A DNA stretch of 44,927 nt from a virus: the IMG/VR virus record IMGVR_UViG_3300025889_000209, positions 1 to 44,927 of that record. One strand, 5' to 3'. Numbering within the stretch: position 1 is the stretch's first letter; each line of letters opens with the position of its first letter. The translations under genes were made by a program, and so were the position numbers. The notes under the pieces are model-generated. The model did not search any database. It worked only from the letters and a program-made list of their open reading frames with translations, and was not told where the DNA came from. Of this stretch, positions 41,498 through 44,927 are shown one piece after another.

Positions 41498-41823
41498 CCC
41501 CGGGACAATTGATTGACTTGTTAGAGAAAGCAGAAATGTTGAAAGAGGAATCGCCCGGGGTTCTGGGTTGGCATCCAACAATGGAAAAGGCTGGTCGTTT
41601 TGTTGAACTTCACCGCGATTACCTGCTCTCCACCGAGATTCACTCATGCCATGCTGATTGCCAGCGGTTTGCCTGTGTGCAGACTCGGCGGGCGGTGGAG
41701 GCCGAGCGCGAGGCGTGTGCAGTTATTGCTGAGACGCCTGTATCTGGCGAGCAGGACGATATCACTATGCAAGCTAAAGACCGCGTAGCCGCCGCCATCC
41801 GCGCAAGGGGGAAGCATGAGTGA
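41494..41823 (+). CDS. 109-residue phage protein of unknown function
   Basis: ATG 41494 overlaps the previous stop. It begins TPGQLIDLLEKAEMLKEESP and has two cysteine-histidine segments (SCHADCQRFACVQT) that may bind zinc, then a charged helix (AVEAEREACAVIAET) and AAAIRARGKHE, a C-terminal form often seen in phage hypothetical proteins. The stop overlaps the next start by eight bases. Confidence 0.7.
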   Translation: MTPGQLIDLLEKAEMLKEESPGVLGWHPTMEKAGRFVELHRDYLLSTEIHSCHADCQRFACVQTRRAVEAEREACAVIAETPVSGEQDDITMQAKDRVAAAIRARGKHE

Positions 41824-42010
41824 CATAACCATGTGTGCATCGACTACCTGCAACCGTAGGACTGAGTGCTACCGCAACGAGGCCAGCGGCACGAAACCCG
41901 ACCCGTACCAACAGGCGTATTTCGTGTCAACCGACATGATCGAGGATGGGTGCGAGATGTTTTCTCCACAGCATACAAAAAAGTATGTAAAGGAAGATCA
42001 TGCCGACTGA
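41816..42010 (+). CDS. 64-residue Cys-rich protein
   Basis: The segment MCASTTCNRRTECYRNEASG has three cysteines spaced for a small zinc or disulfide knot, and a fourth lies in EDGCEMFSP. This type of protein is common as a short open frame next to replication genes in phages. It overlaps the upstream gene by eight bases and the downstream gene by eleven. Function unknown. Confidence 0.65.
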   Translation: MSDITMCASTTCNRRTECYRNEASGTKPDPYQQAYFVSTDMIEDGCEMFSPQHTKKYVKEDHAD

Positions 42011-42230
42011 GAAAGAACTCTTAGCGATCTGTCTGCGCTGGATCGAGGACAGCCCTGAGGATGCATTCGATCGGGCGATGCTGATCGACGCAATCAAGGC
42101 CAAGCTCAAGCCCGAACTTGAGGCACAGCGCCTGCGCTCGTTCCTGACGCGCCTGATCGACCCGGAAGACCTGGGTCACGCCGTAACGGCTGAAGTCCGG
42201 CAAAAAGTGAGCGCGTTGTTACGTGCGTGA
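42000..42230 (+). CDS. 76-residue helical protein of unknown function
   Basis: All-helical sequence (KELLAICLRWIEDSPEDAFD, then IDAIKAKLKPELEAQRLRSF). Overlaps the next gene by eight bases. Directly upstream of the VRR-NUC nuclease, it could be its partner, but nothing in the sequence shows this. Confidence 0.65.
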   Translation: MPTEKELLAICLRWIEDSPEDAFDRAMLIDAIKAKLKPELEAQRLRSFLTRLIDPEDLGHAVTAEVRQKVSALLRA

Positions 42231-42510
42231 GTCAACTATCGAGAAGCACTTTGTCGCTCAGGTCAAGAAGCTGGGCGGCATGGCCTACAAGTTCACCAGC
42301 CCCGCGCATCGCGGCGTGGCCGACCGCGTGGTATGCCTGCCAGACGGTACTACTTGGTTCGTTGAACTCAAGGCGCCAGGCGGTCGGCTGTCCGAGCTAC
42401 AAAAGGTCTTCCAATCCGACATGGCCCGGATGCGCCAGAACTACGCCTGCCTGTGGAGCAAGGACCACGTTGATGAATGGATCAAAGAAAATTCGCCCGG
42501 TCTCTCTTAA
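42223..42510 (+). CDS. VRR-NUC domain nuclease
   Basis: 95 residues with a GTG start at 42223. STIEKHFVAQVKKLGGMAYK gives the N-terminal helix with the E-x(n)-K motif, GVADRVV contains the catalytic Asp, and WFVELKAPGGRLSELQ has the E-x-K of the PD-(D/E)XK fold. Stand-alone VRR-NUC proteins of this size are common in phages near SNF2 helicases and resolve flaps or branched DNA. The 3' end overlaps the XF1762-like gene by 38 bases. Confidence 0.85.
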   Translation: MRESTIEKHFVAQVKKLGGMAYKFTSPAHRGVADRVVCLPDGTTWFVELKAPGGRLSELQKVFQSDMARMRQNYACLWSKDHVDEWIKENSPGLS

Positions 42511-42934
42511 GACCGCACAGGAATTTGTGCGCCAACATCATCGGCATAACAAGCCTCCCGTTGGGCATAAATTTAGTGTCGGACTATTTGAAAATGAAAA
42601 TCTGCTTGGCGTTGCTATCGCAGGCCGCCCTGTGGCACGGATGCTCGACGACGGGCTTACGCTAGAAGTAACTCGCACTTGCACGGACGGAACTCGCAAT
42701 GCCAACTCCATGCTGTACGGCGCCGTCGTCCGCGCCGCCACGGCACTTGGATACACAAAGTGCGTGACGTATACGCAGCACGATGAATCCGGCGCTTCTT
42801 TGCGTGGGGCCGGATGGGAGATTGCGGCACAACTTCCGGCGAGAGCCGGATGGGACGCCCCTAGCCGTAATCGCAAAGATATCGGGTCAGCCGATACGGC
42901 TCGTACCAGATGGGAACGCAAATGCTCGCCCTAA
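42473..42934 (+). CDS. XF1762-family phage protein
   Basis: 153 residues from ATG 42473. The signature elements are visible: RPVSLKTAQEFVRQHHRHNK, GHKFSVGLFENENLLGVAIA, EVTRTCTDGTRNANSMLYGA and YTQHDESGASLRGAGWE. The fold is related to GNAT acetyltransferases, but the substrate is unknown. It overlaps the nuclease before it by 38 bases and the helicase after it by 25 bases, so the three are co-translated. Phages commonly keep this trio together. Confidence 0.85.
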   Translation: MNGSKKIRPVSLKTAQEFVRQHHRHNKPPVGHKFSVGLFENENLLGVAIAGRPVARMLDDGLTLEVTRTCTDGTRNANSMLYGAVVRAATALGYTKCVTYTQHDESGASLRGAGWEIAAQLPARAGWDAPSRNRKDIGSADTARTRWERKCSP

Positions 42935-44202
42935 GACCGTATCAAAACCAGGCGGCTGACTTCTTGTACGAACACGACCGCGCCATGATCTTGGCGCCGG
43001 TCGGTGCAGGCAAGACCGCCATCACGCTGACGGCGATGAACGATATGCTGCGCCACGGCCATGTCAAGCGCTTCCTAGTGCTGGCGCCCCTGCGCGTGGC
43101 TACCAGCGTCTGGCCAGCCGAGTTGCCTAAGTGGGCAGTAGGCGTCACGATGGCCGTGGCGGTTGGCACGCCAGCGCAGCGCCTAGCCGCGCTCAACAGC
43201 GCCGCGCAGGTCGTCGTGACCAACTACGACAACCTGCAATGGCTCGCCGCGCAGAAGCTCAACTTCGACGGCGTGGTGTTCGACGAACTGACGCGCTTGA
43301 AGAATCCCTCTGGCGCGCGCTTCAAAGCGCTTGCCAAGGTGCTGGACTGCAAGGTCCGTTGGGGACTGACTGGCAGCTTCACCAGCAACGGCTTAGAGGA
43401 TGTCTTCGGCCAATGCAAGATCATCGACCAGCAGTTGCTGGGCCGGTCCAAGGGCGCGTTCCAGCAGCAGTACTTCTACCTCGTCAACCGCGAGTACGGC
43501 GATTGGCAACCGCGCCCTGGCTCGCTGGAGTTGGTTATGCGCCGCATCAAGCCAGCGACCTTCGTGCTAGAGCCTGGCGAGTACAAGGACAAGCTACCAC
43601 CCATGCACACGGTCGAGGTGCGGATGGACTTGCCCGACCGCGCGCCCTACGAAGCGATGAAGAAAGACTTTGTGACGCGCTTCCCGGACGCTACCGCCGT
43701 GGCTGTCAACGCGGCTGTGGTGACGCAAAAACTACAACAGATGGCTGCGGGATTCGTTTACACTCCCGAGCCGGTTTGGTTTAGCACGCACAAGTTTGAC
43801 CGGCTCGAAGAACTGCTGGCCGAGAACCAGCAGGCCAACACCATCGTTTTCTACAACTACGTAGAGGAGCTAAGTGAACTCAAGCGACGTTTCCCACACG
43901 CCCGAACAGTTGACAGCATTGATGATTGGAACGCCGGACGAGTACGCTTGCTATGTTTACACCCCAAGTCCGCTGGACATGGACTCAACCTCCAGCACGG
44001 AGGCCACCACATCGTCTGGCTCAGTCTGCCCTGGTCCCTCGAACTCTTCGAGCAAGCCAACGGACGCCTGCACCGTAGCGGCCAGCAGCGAGAAGTCTGG
44101 TGCTATGTGATGCTGGCTAACAAGACGGTGGACGAGAAAATCTGGGCGGCGCTGCACGACAAGCGCAGCGTCAGCGACATTGCAATGGAGAGTCTTAAAT
44201 GA
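42910..44202 (+). CDS. SNF2-family DNA helicase/translocase
   Basis: 430 residues from ATG 42910 (42922 is also possible). Walker A APVGAGKT (29-36), DELT in place of the usual DEAH box (125-128, VVFDELTRLKNPSG), GLTGSF in the motif III position, and GRLHRSGQ (about 391-398) as motif VI. It is the compact phage SNF2 helicase found with VRR-NUC nucleases and probably moves along duplex DNA to displace proteins or remodel forks. The stop overlaps the next start (ATGA at 44199). Confidence 0.9.
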   Translation: MGTQMLALRPYQNQAADFLYEHDRAMILAPVGAGKTAITLTAMNDMLRHGHVKRFLVLAPLRVATSVWPAELPKWAVGVTMAVAVGTPAQRLAALNSAAQVVVTNYDNLQWLAAQKLNFDGVVFDELTRLKNPSGARFKALAKVLDCKVRWGLTGSFTSNGLEDVFGQCKIIDQQLLGRSKGAFQQQYFYLVNREYGDWQPRPGSLELVMRRIKPATFVLEPGEYKDKLPPMHTVEVRMDLPDRAPYEAMKKDFVTRFPDATAVAVNAAVVTQKLQQMAAGFVYTPEPVWFSTHKFDRLEELLAENQQANTIVFYNYVEELSELKRRFPHARTVDSIDDWNAGRVRLLCLHPKSAGHGLNLQHGGHHIVWLSLPWSLELFEQANGRLHRSGQQREVWCYVMLANKTVDEKIWAALHDKRSVSDIAMESLK

Positions 44203-44357
44203 CCGATATCAGGGAGCGAATTCGCTCGACCAAGGCCCAGCTTCGTATTGCCACCAAGCAGTACAACCAAGCAGGGCGACTACTGGCGCGGCTCACGAAG
44301 TCGCTTGAGCAACTGGAGAAGAAACATGAACTGGCGCGAACTAAATCAAAAACTTAA
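44199..44357 (+). CDS. 52-residue basic coiled-coil protein
   Basis: MTDIRERIRSTKAQLRIATK, then a helix with LLARLTKSLEQLEKKHE and a Lys-rich end. Coupled to the helicase by ATGA and overlapping the next gene by 32 bases. It may be a helicase accessory or just a small DNA-binding protein. Confidence 0.6.
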   Translation: MTDIRERIRSTKAQLRIATKQYNQAGRLLARLTKSLEQLEKKHELARTKSKT

Positions 44358-44508
44358 CCTGATGACGGAGGATCAAGTCCTTCAAATGCTCAACGACGAG
44401 CGTATCGGCGCGCGGCGCGTGACGATCTTGCAGCGCCTTCACCAGCGCTACACGATGCTACGCGCGGCCCGAGAACGAGTGGAAATCCTAAAGGAAGCAG
44501 TCAAATGA
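44326..44508 (+). CDS. 60-residue helical protein of unknown function
   Basis: ATG 44326 with GGAGAAG upstream. MNWRELNQKLNLMTEDQVLQ is followed by a helix (RRVTILQRLHQRYTMLRAAR). Sequence of this type, with an MTEDQVLQMLNDER motif, is known from small phage genes beside DNA metabolism clusters. Stop overlaps the next start (ATGA). Confidence 0.65.
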   Translation: MNWRELNQKLNLMTEDQVLQMLNDERIGARRVTILQRLHQRYTMLRAARERVEILKEAVK

Positions 44509-44690
44509 AGCCAAGCCTCTTAGACCCCAAATTCAAGTACATACCGGCAGCAGCCACCAGCATTCAAGACACATGGAGAAAACACGGATGGAGACCCAAA
44601 AATGAAGTGTCCGGTTTGCGGAGCGTGGACGCAAGTGAAGCAATCACGCCCGAGCGACGAGTTCGTCCGGCGATCTCGCGTGTGCGGTAA
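44505..44690 (+). CDS. Small phage protein, DPKFKYIPA type
   Basis: 61 residues from ATG 44505. The first ~32 (LLDPKFKYIPAAATSIQDTW, then RKHGWRPK) resemble a small phage protein that normally ends soon after, while the last ~29 residues (SGLRSVDASEAITPERRVRP) run through the next gene in another frame and look like read-through. The protein has probably lost its original stop and gained an overprinted tail. Confidence 0.6.
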   Translation: MKPSLLDPKFKYIPAAATSIQDTWRKHGWRPKNEVSGLRSVDASEAITPERRVRPAISRVR

Positions 44691-44826
44691 CGAGCATCGC
44701 TTCTCGACTGAGGAGCGCGTCGTGCCTGACTCTAGGCAGCGTCTGACAGAAAGAGAGCTTTCTCAGCCTCGCGGCGCTTCACCAGGCCAGGCAGTACCTT
44801 CCCGCCGCCCTTCGTCCAATCCATAA
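44602..44826 (+). CDS. NrdR-like zinc-ribbon protein
   Basis: 74 residues. MKCPVCGAWTQVKQSRP and FVRRSRVCGNEHRFSTEERV form a CxxC plus C-x-x-x-H zinc ribbon of the NrdR N-terminal kind, used for DNA or RNA contact. There is no ATP-cone. The last ~30 residues (RERELSQPRGASP and similar) are low-complexity and lie opposite the 3' end of the GH24 lysozyme, so they may be read-through. Transcription factor or nuclease-accessory roles are possible. Confidence 0.7.
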   Translation: MKCPVCGAWTQVKQSRPSDEFVRRSRVCGNEHRFSTEERVVPDSRQRLTERELSQPRGASPGQAVPSRRPSSNP

Positions 44827-44927
44827 GTGCCTCAGCCGCGCCTTCCCACTCACCTCGGTTGGCGCGGATTCTGATCTGGCTGCGCTGAAGGTTTCCTAAC
44901 CCAGCATTAAAGGCAAAAGAGACCAAA
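44732..44927 (-). CDS. GH24 lysozyme-type endolysin, cut by right end
   Basis: The C-terminal ~65 residues of a T4/lambda-R21-like lysozyme reading leftwards: VSFAFNAGLGNLQRSQIR, then GEWEGAAEALMDWTKGGGKV and LPGLVKRREAEKALF. The last stretch (V-L-P-G-L-x-x-R-R-x-x-E) is the family signature. The frame is open to the window edge; the TTG at 44926 is not taken as a start. The catalytic Glu-Asp-Thr part is outside. It overlaps the zinc-ribbon gene tail to tail by 95 bases. Confidence 0.85.
   Translation of the reverse strand, partial: LVSFAFNAGLGNLQRSQIRIRANRGEWEGAAEALMDWTKGGGKVLPGLVKRREAEKALFLSDAA

Noticed and set aside
43131-43784. 217-codon plus-strand frame within the SNF2 helicase gene
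   Set aside because: Gln/Arg/Ala-rich shadow without a ribosome binding site; the helicase frame has clear motifs over the same bases.
1-44927. CRISPR array
   Set aside because: All regular repeats are in coding frames and lack unique spacers of constant length.

Overview
The window is a piece of the genome of a tailed bacteriophage, most likely podovirus-like, infecting a Gram-negative bacterium. The host inference rests on a two-component spanin pair (an Rz-like inner-membrane protein with an Rz1-like lipoprotein nested in it), which is only needed where there is an outer membrane. The podovirus inference rests on a block of very large ejection-type internal virion proteins with no tape-measure or contractile-tail genes. 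Terminase, portal, major capsid protein and DNA polymerase are not in the window, and both ends cut through genes. No integrase, tRNA gene or CRISPR array was seen.

Layout. (1) Bases 1-31912 read rightwards and encode virion and lysis functions: the end of a giant repeat-built tail-fibre or adhesin protein; a run of small membrane and lipoprotein genes with a holin candidate; nested Rz/Rz1; an antisense HNH-AP2 endonuclease; a GH19 endolysin; a second fibre with a glycine-rich tip; a small cupin; two large structural proteins; three internal virion proteins; and a 3808-residue polyvalent protein. That last protein joins a membrane-active N-terminus, an N6-adenine methyltransferase, an SF2 helicase of the DarB/strawberry-notch type, an HExxH metallopeptidase-like segment and an LPD38-like C-terminal region. 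(2) Bases 31896-35957 read leftwards as one tightly coupled early operon for recombination: a RecB/Cas4-like exonuclease with four cysteines, an ERF annealing protein, an SSB-like acidic-tailed protein, AT-hook and ribbon-helix-helix candidates, and a YbcO-like nuclease. (3) A RuvC-like resolvase is divergent from that operon. (4) A ~790-base gene-free region (36502-37293) holds a terminator, a consensus promoter driving a ~120-nt structured RNA, more stem-loops and a second promoter. (5) Bases 37294-44826 read rightwards: a ParB-domain DNA-binding protein, two SF2/SNF2 helicases, a VRR-NUC nuclease, an XF1762-type protein and a dense chain of small genes mostly coupled by ATGA overlaps. (6) A leftward GH24 lysozyme is cut by the right end.

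Four things stand out. A 14-bp palindrome, TGGAACAAGTTCCA, occurs four times exactly and twice with one mismatch, always in the same orientation and in more than one reading frame. One copy lies just downstream of the promoter of the ParB-like gene, so it may be the binding site of that protein. A 131-codon ORF with a good ribosome binding site and a very acidic product lies in another frame inside the glycine-rich linker of the polyvalent protein, the pattern expected of overprinting. An apparently undescribed small RNA can fold either as a 20-bp terminator stem or into a pseudoknot. The fibre protein ends in eleven perfect 11-residue Trp/Gln repeats.
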